Source of the DNA: Pseudomonadales bacterium
Lineage (GTDB): Bacteria > Pseudomonadota > Gammaproteobacteria > Pseudomonadales > Ketobacteraceae
Direction: 5' to 3'
DNA: 64,000 nt
Assembly: GCA_002701845.1 (NCBI GenBank)
Contig: NZXG01000038.1
Coordinates: 119,130 to 183,129 of the forward strand
Positions 1 to 6,952 of the stretch are shown here, in pieces. Position 1 is the stretch's first letter. The number at the start of each line of letters is the position of its first letter. The position numbers and the translations under genes were made by a program. The notes below the pieces were generated by a model. The model saw only the letters and a list, made by a program, of their open reading frames with translations, was not told the DNA's origin and did no database searches.

Positions 1-117
1 CAAAACCCGCACTATCTTGTATTCATGTGATGGCGAAATCACTAGATGTTGTGCTGTCTCCTCTAGAATGTGGCCAACACTTATAACCATAAAAAAGTAA
101 CACTCGCGCTATTCATG

Positions 118-152
118 CCCCGCCTCATTCCCGTGACGGCGGGGATTTTTTT
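118..152 (+). terminator. Rho-independent terminator of a gene left of the window
   Basis: A perfect 7-bp stem, CCCCGCC (118-124) with GGCGGGG (138-144), is followed by A and seven T (146-152). It must end a + strand transcript that starts at or beyond the left edge. Bases 1-117 show no convincing reading frame, so the gene it serves cannot be named. Confidence 0.8.
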
Positions 153-219
153 GCCTGACGGGAGAGGCTCTGGCTGCCGCGGATAAAGGCACTAATCGGA
201 AAACTGGGAACCGGGTCTG

Positions 220-249
220 TGGCACAGTGGCCCGCAATCCGGGTATTAT
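220..249 (+). promoter_or_regulatory. Possible sigma-70 promoter of tag
   Basis: TATTAT at 244-249 is a fair -10 box, and a start near 256 would leave a leader of about 24 nt before the ATG at 280. The matching -35 is weak (TGGCAC at 220-225, 18-bp spacer). Support is the -10 box and its position only. Confidence 0.3.
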
Positions 250-279
250 GCCCCCACTTTGCGCAAAGCGGGTGAAGGG

Positions 280-855
280 ATGACGCAAACACGCTGTGGC
301 TGGTGCGGGGATGATCCCCTATATCGGCAATACCACGATGAAGAGTGGGGGGTTCCCACCTACGACGACGCCACTTTGTTTGAGTTTCTGTTGCTGGAAG
401 GGGCCCAGGCGGGCCTGAGCTGGATCACCATATTACGCAAGCGGGAACATTACCGGGCCGCCTTTGATCAGTTTGATCCCCACAAGATCGCCCGCTACCG
501 GCCGCGCAAGATCGAATCCCTGTTGCAGAACCCCGGCATTGTGCGCAACCGCCTGAAGGTGGAAAGCGCGGTCACCAACGCCCGGGCCTATCTGGAAGTA
601 CTGCAGCGCCATGACCGCTTTTCCGACTACATCTGGCAATTTGTCAACGGCGAACCCCGCCAGAATCACTGGCGTAGTCTGCGCCAGGTCCCGGCTACCA
701 CGCCGGAATCCGATGCCATGAGCAAAAGTCTGAAACAGGCCGGCTTCAAGTTCGTGGGCAGCACCATCTGCTATGCCTATATGCAGTCCATGGGCATGGT
801 GAATGACCATATAGTTACCTGCTTCCGGCACCGGGAGTGTCAGAATGCTGCCTGA
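280..855 (+). CDS. tag: DNA-3-methyladenine glycosylase I
   Basis: This cytosolic base-excision repair enzyme removes 3-methyladenine from alkylated DNA and starts repair at the resulting abasic site. The protein has 191 residues, close to the family length. It opens with the typical CGWCGDDPLYRQYHDEEWG block, and the C-terminal stretch HIVTCFRH supplies a His and a Cys. Together with the N-terminal Cys and His these match the zinc site known in Tag. The ATG at 280 was chosen over an in-frame TTG at 259 because family members begin a few residues before CGW. The last codons overlap the TM2 gene by 11 bp, which suggests co-transcription. A GGTGAAGGG stretch lies right against the start codon, which is unusually close for a ribosome binding site. 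Confidence 0.95.
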   Translation: MTQTRCGWCGDDPLYRQYHDEEWGVPTYDDATLFEFLLLEGAQAGLSWITILRKREHYRAAFDQFDPHKIARYRPRKIESLLQNPGIVRNRLKVESAVTNARAYLEVLQRHDRFSDYIWQFVNGEPRQNHWRSLRQVPATTPESDAMSKSLKQAGFKFVGSTICYAYMQSMGMVNDHIVTCFRHRECQNAA

Positions 856-1081
856 GCAGAAGCCCCTGCCATCCCGCCGCAAAATTCTGCCGGCGCTGCT
901 GCTGTGTCTGGTGTTCGGATTCTTTGGCACCCATCGTTTCTATGTGGGCAAAGTGGGTACCGGTATGCTGCAGATGTTAACCCTGGGGGGCCTGGGATTC
1001 TGGGTGCTGGTGGATGCGGTCATCCTGATTCTGGGGCGGTTCAAGGATGCCGAAGGCGCCCCCCTGAGAGACTGGACCTGA
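845..1081 (+). CDS. TM2 domain small membrane protein
   Basis: A 78-residue inner-membrane protein. After a basic N-terminus (residues 1-13) come two hydrophobic helices (about 14-28 and 42-62). Between them lies the GxFGxHRFYVGK block that defines the TM2 domain family (PF05154). The biochemical role of bacterial TM2 proteins is not established, so none is given. The start codon lies 11 bp inside the end of tag, so translation is probably coupled to it, and nothing else in the context hints at a function. Downstream is a 15-bp tandem repeat and then a convergent hydrolase gene. Confidence 0.85.
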   Translation: MLPEQKPLPSRRKILPALLLCLVFGFFGTHRFYVGKVGTGMLQMLTLGGLGFWVLVDAVILILGRFKDAEGAPLRDWT

Positions 1082-1083
1082 AG

Positions 1084-1136
1084 CGGTCGCCGTGAATTCG
1101 GTCGCCGTGAATTCGGTCGCCGTGACACGGTCGCCG
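1084..1136. repeat. 15-bp tandem repeat between convergent genes
   Basis: The unit CGGTCGCCGTGAATT occurs at 1084-1098 and 1099-1113. A third copy at 1114-1127 is one base shorter and ends GACA, and a partial copy CGGTCGCCG sits at 1128-1136. The array fills nearly the whole gap between the stop codons of the TM2 gene and the serine hydrolase. There are no spacers, so this is not a CRISPR array. Confidence 0.9.
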
Positions 1137-1143
1137 CTAGGCC

Positions 1144-2418
1144 CTAGTTCACCAGATCGTAAAAACGCTCCGCCACCGGATGCCGCAGCGGCCCCCGCCG
1201 CCCCTCCAGGCGTTCCGCGCAGCGGATAATGGCGCCGTTAAGCCGGGCGATGCGGGTATCCCCCACCGGTGAGGTGCCGGCGCTGTTATTCACCGTGTAG
1301 CCCACCCCCAGGCGCCGGTCCAGATCACACCAGGCGCCGGAGCCACCCCAACCAAAATGACCGAAGGCCTGCGGCGTGCGGGGCCCGGTGGTAAATACCC
1401 GGTGAAACCCCAGGCGCCAGTGCATGGGCATGGGGATCACCCGGTCCAGGCGCCGGCTCTGGATGCGGGCCATCTCCCGCACCCGCTGCGGCGACAGTAT
1501 CCGTACCCCCTCCAGTTCGCCACCTTCCGCCACGGCGCCATACATGCGCGCCAGGGAGCGGGCGGTAAACATGCCGTTGGCGGCGGGAATACAGCTTTGC
1601 ACCACTTTCGGATCATTGAAACTGAGCCGGCTGATACCCCGGGGCGCCAGGCCCGCCGCGAAATCCGCCGGATCCAGCCCCACCAGTTTGAAGGCGCCCC
1701 CCAACATCTGGTTCCGCGCCTGCTGCAGCAGCCCGGGGGGCCGCCGGGGGGAGCCGGCCTGCGGCGGCCGGGATTGCTCCGGGTAGGCCACCAGAATCGC
1801 CCGCCGATTCATCTGGTCCTCCGGCAGGCCCACATACATCCCATCCAGCCCCAGAGGCAGCACCAGCAGTTCCAGTAACAATTGCTGAAAATCCTTGCCG
1901 GTGACGCGGCTCATCAGTTCCCCCAACAACCAGCCATAGGTAAGCCCATGGTAGCCATGGCTCTCGCCCGGACGATGCACTGGTGTGGCCTGCTCCAGGG
2001 ATTCCACCATATGCTCCCAGTCGGTGATGCGGGCGGCGTCATCCACCATACTCCTGATATCGTACAGGCCACTCTGGTGGGTGAGGAGATGGCGCACGGT
2101 GATGTCCTGCTTGCCGGCGCCGTGAAACTCCGGCCAGTAATAGGCAACCGGTTTGTCGTATTCAATCAGGCCCTGGTCCACCAACATGTGTAACATCACC
2201 GACGCCACCCCCTTGGTGGTGGAAAAAGACAGCGCAATCGTGTCCTCCAGCCAGGGGTTGCCCTGTTTGTCCCGATAGCCGGCCCAGATATCCACCACAC
2301 AGGCCCCCTGGTGATATACCGCCAGTGCCGCACCGCTGCGGCCATCGTCCGCTATCTGGCGGGTGAACTCCCGGGCTACTGCCTGAAATCCCGGATGGGC
2401 ATAACCTTGATATTGCAT
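1144..2418 (-). CDS. Serine hydrolase, class C beta-lactamase / EstB-type esterase family
   Basis: A 424-residue member of the beta-lactamase (PF00144) fold, which includes esterases, D-aminopeptidases and class C beta-lactamases. The nucleophile motif SxxK is visible as SFSTTKG around residue 65. A Tyr-containing motif follows in the region HGYHGLTYGWLLGEL. Late in the protein lies HFGWGGSG, in the place of the third (KTG-like) box. No signal peptide is evident, which argues for a cytosolic esterase rather than a periplasmic beta-lactamase. The ATG at 2418 has a good ribosome binding site (AAGGAG about 9 bp upstream on this strand). The substrate cannot be told from sequence. It is transcribed convergently with the tag-TM2 pair and divergently from tcdA. 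Confidence 0.8.
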   Translation of the reverse strand: MQYQGYAHPGFQAVAREFTRQIADDGRSGAALAVYHQGACVVDIWAGYRDKQGNPWLEDTIALSFSTTKGVASVMLHMLVDQGLIEYDKPVAYYWPEFHGAGKQDITVRHLLTHQSGLYDIRSMVDDAARITDWEHMVESLEQATPVHRPGESHGYHGLTYGWLLGELMSRVTGKDFQQLLLELLVLPLGLDGMYVGLPEDQMNRRAILVAYPEQSRPPQAGSPRRPPGLLQQARNQMLGGAFKLVGLDPADFAAGLAPRGISRLSFNDPKVVQSCIPAANGMFTARSLARMYGAVAEGGELEGVRILSPQRVREMARIQSRRLDRVIPMPMHWRLGFHRVFTTGPRTPQAFGHFGWGGSGAWCDLDRRLGVGYTVNNSAGTSPVGDTRIARLNGAIIRCAERLEGRRGPLRHPVAERFYDLVN

Positions 2419-2437
2419 GGCCTGCGCTCCTTACTGG

Positions 2438-2485
2438 GTATTGCGCTTGGTATTGAATTCGGTATCGGGTTCGGTCTCAGGCCTG
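2438..2485. repeat. Degenerate 12-bp tandem repeat in the leader of the serine hydrolase gene
   Basis: Four consecutive 12-bp units are seen: GTATTGCGCTTG (2438-2449), GTATTGAATTCG (2450-2461), GTATCGGGTTCG (2462-2473) and GTCTCAGGCCTG (2474-2485). Agreement falls off from the first to the last. The array lies 20-70 bp upstream of the hydrolase start codon, in its probable 5' untranslated region. Confidence 0.7.
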
Positions 2486-2602
2486 ATCCCCTCCGGCCCC
2501 GATTATAGGGCGAAGCGGCGAACTCCACACCCGGGGCAGATGGCCTGTTCAGCGCCCTGCCCCCTCCCTTATAATGCCCGACTTTTGCCAACCGGGGCCA
2601 GT

Positions 2603-3427
2603 ATGAAAACCGAAAGCTACAACCAGCGTTTTGCCGGCATCGAGCGGCTCTACGGCGGCGGCAGCCTGGATCGGCTGCGGCACAGCCACCTGTGCGTGGT
2701 GGGCATCGGCGGGGTGGGGTCCTGGGCCGCGGAAGCCCTGGTCCGTTCCGGGGTGGGGGAAATCACCCTGATGGACCTGGATGAAATCTGCGTGTCCAAC
2801 ACCAACCGCCAGATTCACGCCCTGGACGGCCAGTTCGGCCGCCCTAAAGTCCAGGTAATGGGGGAACGGCTCAGCGCCATCAATCCGGACCTGCGCTGTC
2901 ATCCGGATCTGGATTTTGTCACCGCCGGCAACGTGGCGGTCAAAATGCACGCGCCCGCCGGCGCCCTGCGACCCTTCGACTTTGTGCTGGATGCCACCGA
3001 CAGTGTCAAACACAAGGTGGCGATGATTGTTTACTGCAAGCGCAACAAAATCCCCATCTACGTGGTGGGCGGGGCCGGCGGTCAGACTGATCCCACCCGC
3101 ATCCGCTACGCCGATCTGACCCGGGCGGAACAGGATCCGCTGCTGGCGCTGGTGCGCAAAAAACTGCGCCAGGATCACGGTTACACCAGTAATCCCAAGC
3201 GTCGTTTCGCCGTGGAGTGTGTATACTCAGAGGAACCGGTGTTGTTTCAGCAACCGGACGGCAGCGTCTGTTCCACCCGCCCCCCGGCCCACGCCAACAG
3301 CAGCGTGCGCCTGGACTGCGCCGGCGGTATCGGCGCCTCCACCTGTGTCACCGCCAGCTTCGGCCTGGTGGCCAGTTCACGAATCCTTAAAAAACTGTTG
3401 GCGAAGGCCCCGCCAATTGGTTCATAG
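2603..3427 (+). CDS. tcdA: tRNA threonylcarbamoyladenosine dehydratase (TcdA/CsdL)
   Basis: TcdA uses ATP to dehydrate t6A at position 37 of tRNAs into the cyclic form ct6A, which improves decoding of ANN codons. The 274-residue protein belongs to the ThiF/MoeB/E1-like superfamily. The nucleotide-binding glycine motif is GIGGVGSWAAEALVRSG around residue 35, the DLDEICVSNTNRQ block follows, and the DATDS motif lies near residue 130. The ATG at 2603 gives the standard N-terminus MKTESYNQRFAGI. The frame stays open upstream of it, but that stretch does not resemble the family. No csdA/csdE genes are adjacent. The gene is monocistronic as far as the spacing shows. Confidence 0.93.
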   Translation: MKTESYNQRFAGIERLYGGGSLDRLRHSHLCVVGIGGVGSWAAEALVRSGVGEITLMDLDEICVSNTNRQIHALDGQFGRPKVQVMGERLSAINPDLRCHPDLDFVTAGNVAVKMHAPAGALRPFDFVLDATDSVKHKVAMIVYCKRNKIPIYVVGGAGGQTDPTRIRYADLTRAEQDPLLALVRKKLRQDHGYTSNPKRRFAVECVYSEEPVLFQQPDGSVCSTRPPAHANSSVRLDCAGGIGASTCVTASFGLVASSRILKKLLAKAPPIGS

Positions 3428-3465
3428 TATTGACAGATTCAAGGGTCAGATCGAGATGTTAGCCC

Positions 3466-5130
3466 ATGCCAATAAAAATATTGCCGCCTGTGGCCCTGCG
3501 CCACTTCCTGCTGTGCGTCACCCTGGTTCTGTCGCTGACAGTCATGCCCGCCGGGGCCCAACCCCAAACCCCCGAGTACATCACCCTGGACGGGCAGGTA
3601 TATCACCTGCTGCTCACGAAACGGGATCTGAGTGGTTATGGGGTTCCCGACCTGGACCCGGCCCATCGGTTCTATCGCATACAGCTTGAGGGTGAGCCGG
3701 ACTCCGAGGGGCGACTGGCCTTGATCGAGGGTCAATGGCAGGGAATGATTCTGCACCGCGGCGCCGTCCACGTGCTGAATGACAGTGATCTGTTGGCCCG
3801 TAACCGTAGTACGTCCACGTTGCAGACCCGGGCCCTGAGCCCGCAACTGAATCTGGGCCAGTGCGCCAGGCCCCGCTCACTCATTGCCCACCCGCTGACG
3901 TCCACCGCGGTGACCCCGCGTAGCCTCAACGCCATGGCCCTCAGTGTCGATTACGATAATTTCTGTCAGGAACAGGTGGACGGGGTTTGTCTGGTGGCGG
4001 AGCTCACCATGGTGTTCGACACCCCGTTCAACGCTGCCTTTGGCGCCAGCTATCGGGCTCAGGGCCTGTTGATCATTGAATACGTGGACTTGATCTATCG
4101 GCGCAACTTTGGCATCGCCTTTAACCAGTTGCGGGTGGAGTTTGGCGCCGGCGATGTGTTTGACACCGATATCGACTCAGTGCTCCAGACCATGGCCGAT
4201 TACCGCTGGGATCAGACCATCGGTTTCGACCCCAATCCCTACGCCATCATGCATTACGTCACCGGGGGCGATTACACCACCAATGACAGTCAGGCCATCG
4301 GGGTGGCGAACTTTCCTTTCTACAGCGGAACCGCGGATAACCCGGTGTTGGAGGAGCCGGTGCTTTGTCAACGCGCCGCGGCCGTGGGCACCTCCCAGCT
4401 TTGGGGCAGCGGCAGTAACCGCACCAGCTACACGGCTTTGATTGTGGCCCATGAGATCGGCCACAATTTCGGCTTCGACCACGACGGTCAGGACGGCTCC
4501 ATCGCCCAATCCTGTAGTGCCACCGACTGGATCATGGGCGCCAACCTCAATGTTCAGGCGGACGATTTTTCCAGCTGTTCCGAGACCCAGTTACGCCCCA
4601 ACATCAACGCACTGGACTCTATCGAAAACTGTTTCGACTTTCCGGCCGACGGCGCCATCCAGGCTGACGCCGGCAATCTGAGCGAGGGCGAGGCCGGCGA
4701 GCCCATCACCCTGGCCTATGCGGTGACGGCGGAAACCCGCAGTGATCAGACTGCAGGCCTGCAGGTACAGGGCAATATCAGCGATGGCAGCGGCCGGCTC
4801 ACCGCAGTCACTCTGGATGCGGCTGCCTGCACACTGAGCAACAGCAACCAAAGTTATACCTGCACGGTCAGCGCTGCCAGTACTCATAATCTGCAGGTGT
4901 CGCTCACCGCCGAAACCAGTGTCGCCCTGGTGAACTCCGTGACCGTCACCGGGGCCAACCGCTATGACGTGAGCCCTGACAACAACAGTGCCACCAGCAC
5001 CATCAGTCTGCCCCTGCCGGAACGTACCAACTTTGAGCGGGGCGGGGAATCCGGCGATGGCGGTGGCGGAGGCAGCCTGCCCTGGTGGTTCCTGGCCCCC
5101 GCCGGTCTGCTGTGGTGGCGCCGAACGTGA
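3466..5130 (+). CDS. Secreted reprolysin-like zinc metalloprotease with GlyGly-CTERM tail
   Basis: A 554-residue exported protein. Residues 1-31 form a signal peptide ending in a PAGA-Q type cleavage site. The catalytic domain has the full zinc signature HEIGHNFGFDHDG around residues 329-341. A downstream WIMGANL could supply the Met-turn, so the metzincin (M12-like) assignment is firm. Residues about 395-530 resemble a beta-rich repeat domain with a Cys pair. The extreme C-terminus is a Gly/Ser linker, then SLPWWFLAPAGLLWW and a terminal Arg-Arg-Thr. This fits the GlyGly-CTERM sorting signal, which in known systems is cleaved by rhombosortase after type II secretion. No rhombosortase gene is in the window. 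Substrate unknown. Confidence 0.85.
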   Translation: MPIKILPPVALRHFLLCVTLVLSLTVMPAGAQPQTPEYITLDGQVYHLLLTKRDLSGYGVPDLDPAHRFYRIQLEGEPDSEGRLALIEGQWQGMILHRGAVHVLNDSDLLARNRSTSTLQTRALSPQLNLGQCARPRSLIAHPLTSTAVTPRSLNAMALSVDYDNFCQEQVDGVCLVAELTMVFDTPFNAAFGASYRAQGLLIIEYVDLIYRRNFGIAFNQLRVEFGAGDVFDTDIDSVLQTMADYRWDQTIGFDPNPYAIMHYVTGGDYTTNDSQAIGVANFPFYSGTADNPVLEEPVLCQRAAAVGTSQLWGSGSNRTSYTALIVAHEIGHNFGFDHDGQDGSIAQSCSATDWIMGANLNVQADDFSSCSETQLRPNINALDSIENCFDFPADGAIQADAGNLSEGEAGEPITLAYAVTAETRSDQTAGLQVQGNISDGSGRLTAVTLDAAACTLSNSNQSYTCTVSAASTHNLQVSLTAETSVALVNSVTVTGANRYDVSPDNNSATSTISLPLPERTNFERGGESGDGGGGGSLPWWFLAPAGLLWWRRT

Positions 5131-5269
5131 GCCCCCTCACAATTCACGCCAACACGACCTGCGGTCGGTAAAACGCCAATGCCGGGGTGTGAGCCAAATA
5201 GCAAATGCCGGCATGTGAATCTGCCGTGGCGTACTAGACTTGGGGAAGGAGTTAGCCCCGGAGTTTACT

Positions 5270-6478
5270 ATGGCCATTTATCATCAGGACGCATTCTTTT
5301 GGCGTTTGATCAATTTGACCCGGTCCCTGTCCACGGAAACGGACAAATGGAAGCTGTTCAGCACGATCCTCAACGAATGTCAGCAGATCAGCCATTGCGA
5401 TGGCGCCACCCTGTACCTGCTGGAAGAGACCGAGGCCGGACCACGGCTGGACTATGCCATGATTCGCAACCACTCCCTGGGTCTGAATCAGAAATACTGC
5501 GAACCGGGGGAATCGGCCCTGCCCCCGATTCAGATCCGGGCCTGCGACTCTGACACCAGTCAGACCCACAGCATTGCCGCCTGTTGCGCCCTGCGGGGAC
5601 ACTCGCTGTGCGTGGAGGATGTTTACACCACCCGGGATTACAACATCAGCGGCATCAAAGCCTTTGATGATCTGTTTGATTACCGTACCCGCTCGGTACT
5701 CTCGGTCCCGGTGATCAAGCCCAATCGCAAGGTACTTGGGGTGATTCAACTGGTGAACCCGCAGAACCCGTTGTCCGGCACCGTGGCCCATTATTCCGAA
5801 ACCCAGATTGCCATCGTGGAGGCTCTGGCGGCCCTGCTGGCCACCATTCTGGAGAGCGCCGAACTGGAACGGGCAGAAGGCGGCCTGCTGGTGCGTTTGT
5901 CACAGCCCAAGGGTACCGACGCCATTTTTGAACGGGTGCTGGATGAAGCCATGGCCGCCACCCGGGCGGAGGGCGCCACCATTTACTGGTATCGCCCGGA
6001 CGCGCCCCCCCGGCTGGAGTTCGTGGCCATGAAAAACCAGGTGCTGAACCTGTCCTTTACCTGTTTTGAATCCGACACCCGGGACTTCGCACCCTTGTTG
6101 CTGGAGCAGAACGGTGAGCCCAACCTGCAGAACGTGGCCACTTTCACTGCCATCAGCAAGCAGGTGGTCAACATTGACAATGCCTACAACAATACCACCT
6201 TCGATTTTTCCGGGATGCGGAATTTTGATCAGCAGTACGGGTATCACTCCCGTTCCTTCCTCAGTGTGCCGCTGCTGAATCACGCCGAAGAGGTTATCGG
6301 AGTGATGCAGCTGATCAATGCCCAGGACACTTTCAACCAGGGCGTGGTACCCTTCCCGCCCCAGGTGGAACCCCTGGTAAAGGCGCTGGCTTCCTATGCT
6401 GCAGTGACCCTGGAAAACGATCTGCTGGCCCATCCCCGGCCGCGCCAGGATCCACTGCGGCAACTGGCGACCAAATGA
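5270..6478 (+). CDS. Tandem GAF domain protein
   Basis: A 402-residue soluble protein made of two GAF-like halves, about residues 15-190 and 205-390. Each ends in the SxLSVP(V/L)...(V/I)xGVxQLxN pattern typical of GAF domains (FDYRTRSVLSVPVIKP and YHSRSFLSVPLLNH). GAF domains bind cyclic nucleotides or other small ligands and normally control an attached output domain. None is present here, so the protein would have to act through a partner. The ATG at 5270 has GGAG at 5260-5263 with 6-bp spacing and is preferred over an in-frame TTG at 5240. The first GAF carries several Cys residues (in SDTSQTHSIAACCALRGHSLC), which might bind a metal or sense redox state. That last point is speculation. 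Confidence 0.8.
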   Translation: MAIYHQDAFFWRLINLTRSLSTETDKWKLFSTILNECQQISHCDGATLYLLEETEAGPRLDYAMIRNHSLGLNQKYCEPGESALPPIQIRACDSDTSQTHSIAACCALRGHSLCVEDVYTTRDYNISGIKAFDDLFDYRTRSVLSVPVIKPNRKVLGVIQLVNPQNPLSGTVAHYSETQIAIVEALAALLATILESAELERAEGGLLVRLSQPKGTDAIFERVLDEAMAATRAEGATIYWYRPDAPPRLEFVAMKNQVLNLSFTCFESDTRDFAPLLLEQNGEPNLQNVATFTAISKQVVNIDNAYNNTTFDFSGMRNFDQQYGYHSRSFLSVPLLNHAEEVIGVMQLINAQDTFNQGVVPFPPQVEPLVKALASYAAVTLENDLLAHPRPRQDPLRQLATK

Positions 6479-6555
6479 GGGATTGCAACCATTGGTGGTA
6501 ATTTCTCACAAACGATGCAAGCAATTTCCTGCTCATTTAACATTCAATTTGTCAC

Positions 6556-6561
6556 TATAAT
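6556..6561 (+). promoter_or_regulatory. -10 box of the candidate small RNA
   Basis: A consensus TATAAT lies at 6556-6561, 78 bp after the stop of the GAF gene. No clear -35 hexamer is found 16-18 bp upstream (that sequence is AT-rich). The expected start is near 6568. Confidence 0.5.
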
Positions 6562-6566
6562 CGCTG

Positions 6567-6751
6567 CCAGGCACTGGGGACCGCGAGTACCTTTCACCCT
6601 AGCGCCGTTCCCGGGCCTGCCCTTCGAAGGCGGATTCCGGGAACTGTACAATGTACAACGATGAGAGCACTCACCGGTCCTGAGTAAGGATACTTTATTG
6701 CGGCCGGTATCGTGTTGGCGAGGGATGCGAGCCCCTCGCCAGCACTTTTTT
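6567..6751 (+). ncRNA. Candidate small RNA, about 185 nt, family not recognised
   Basis: This interval runs from a consensus -10 box to a strong intrinsic terminator and contains no convincing reading frame. It can form a stable nested hairpin: GTTCCCGG (6607-6614) pairs with CCGGGAAC (6637-6644) and encloses the palindrome CCTTCGAAGG. The 3' end is the terminator stem at 6712-6745 followed by T residues. Several GGA-type triplets are present (GGGGA, CGGAT, AAGGAT, GAGGGAT), some in loops, so a CsrA-binding role is conceivable but unproven. It does not resemble 6S, tmRNA, RNase P or 4.5S RNA. It could instead be a terminated leader of the downstream kinase gene. Confidence 0.5.
6712..6751 (+). 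terminator. Intrinsic terminator of the candidate small RNA
   Basis: GTGTTGGCGAGGG (6712-6724) pairs with CCCTCGCCAGCAC (6733-6745), 13 bp with one G-U pair and an 8-nt loop. Six T follow at 6746-6751. Confidence 0.85.
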
Positions 6752-6849
6752 ATGCGCTTCACCCACGGTTGCCTTACCCCCCGAGTCGCGAGCGCCAGCT
6801 TTGGTGAATCGTGCTAATATCCCCGCCACCGCGGAAAAAGCGCGCCGAT

Positions 6850-6900
6850 TTAGGTTCACCTAAGTAATTTTTGACTACACTGGTAGCTGGGTGCTGTTAT
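6850..6900 (+). promoter_or_regulatory. Putative promoter and operator of the 7TMR-DISM kinase
   Basis: TTGACT (6871-6876), an 18-bp spacer and TGTTAT (6895-6900) form a plausible sigma-70 promoter. The perfect inverted repeat TTAGGT-TC-ACCTAA (6850-6863) sits just upstream of the -35 box and could be an operator. Transcription would begin near 6907, which favours the TTG start at 6953 over the GTG at 6908 for the kinase gene. Confidence 0.35.
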
Positions 6901-6952
6901 TTCGCGGGTGCGGGATGTCGGACGTGTATTGCTGTTGCCGCCGGGGGGCGAG

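Noticed and set aside
219..236. TGGCAC at 220-225 as a sigma-54 promoter for tag
   Set aside because: The sequence 10 bp after GG is CG, not GC, and no TTGC follows.
1084..1136. CRISPR-like array
   Set aside because: The units are directly adjacent, with no spacers and no cas genes.
6567..6751. 6S RNA, tmRNA or a cyclic-di-GMP riboswitch
   Set aside because: None of the diagnostic sequences or closing structures of these RNAs is seen.
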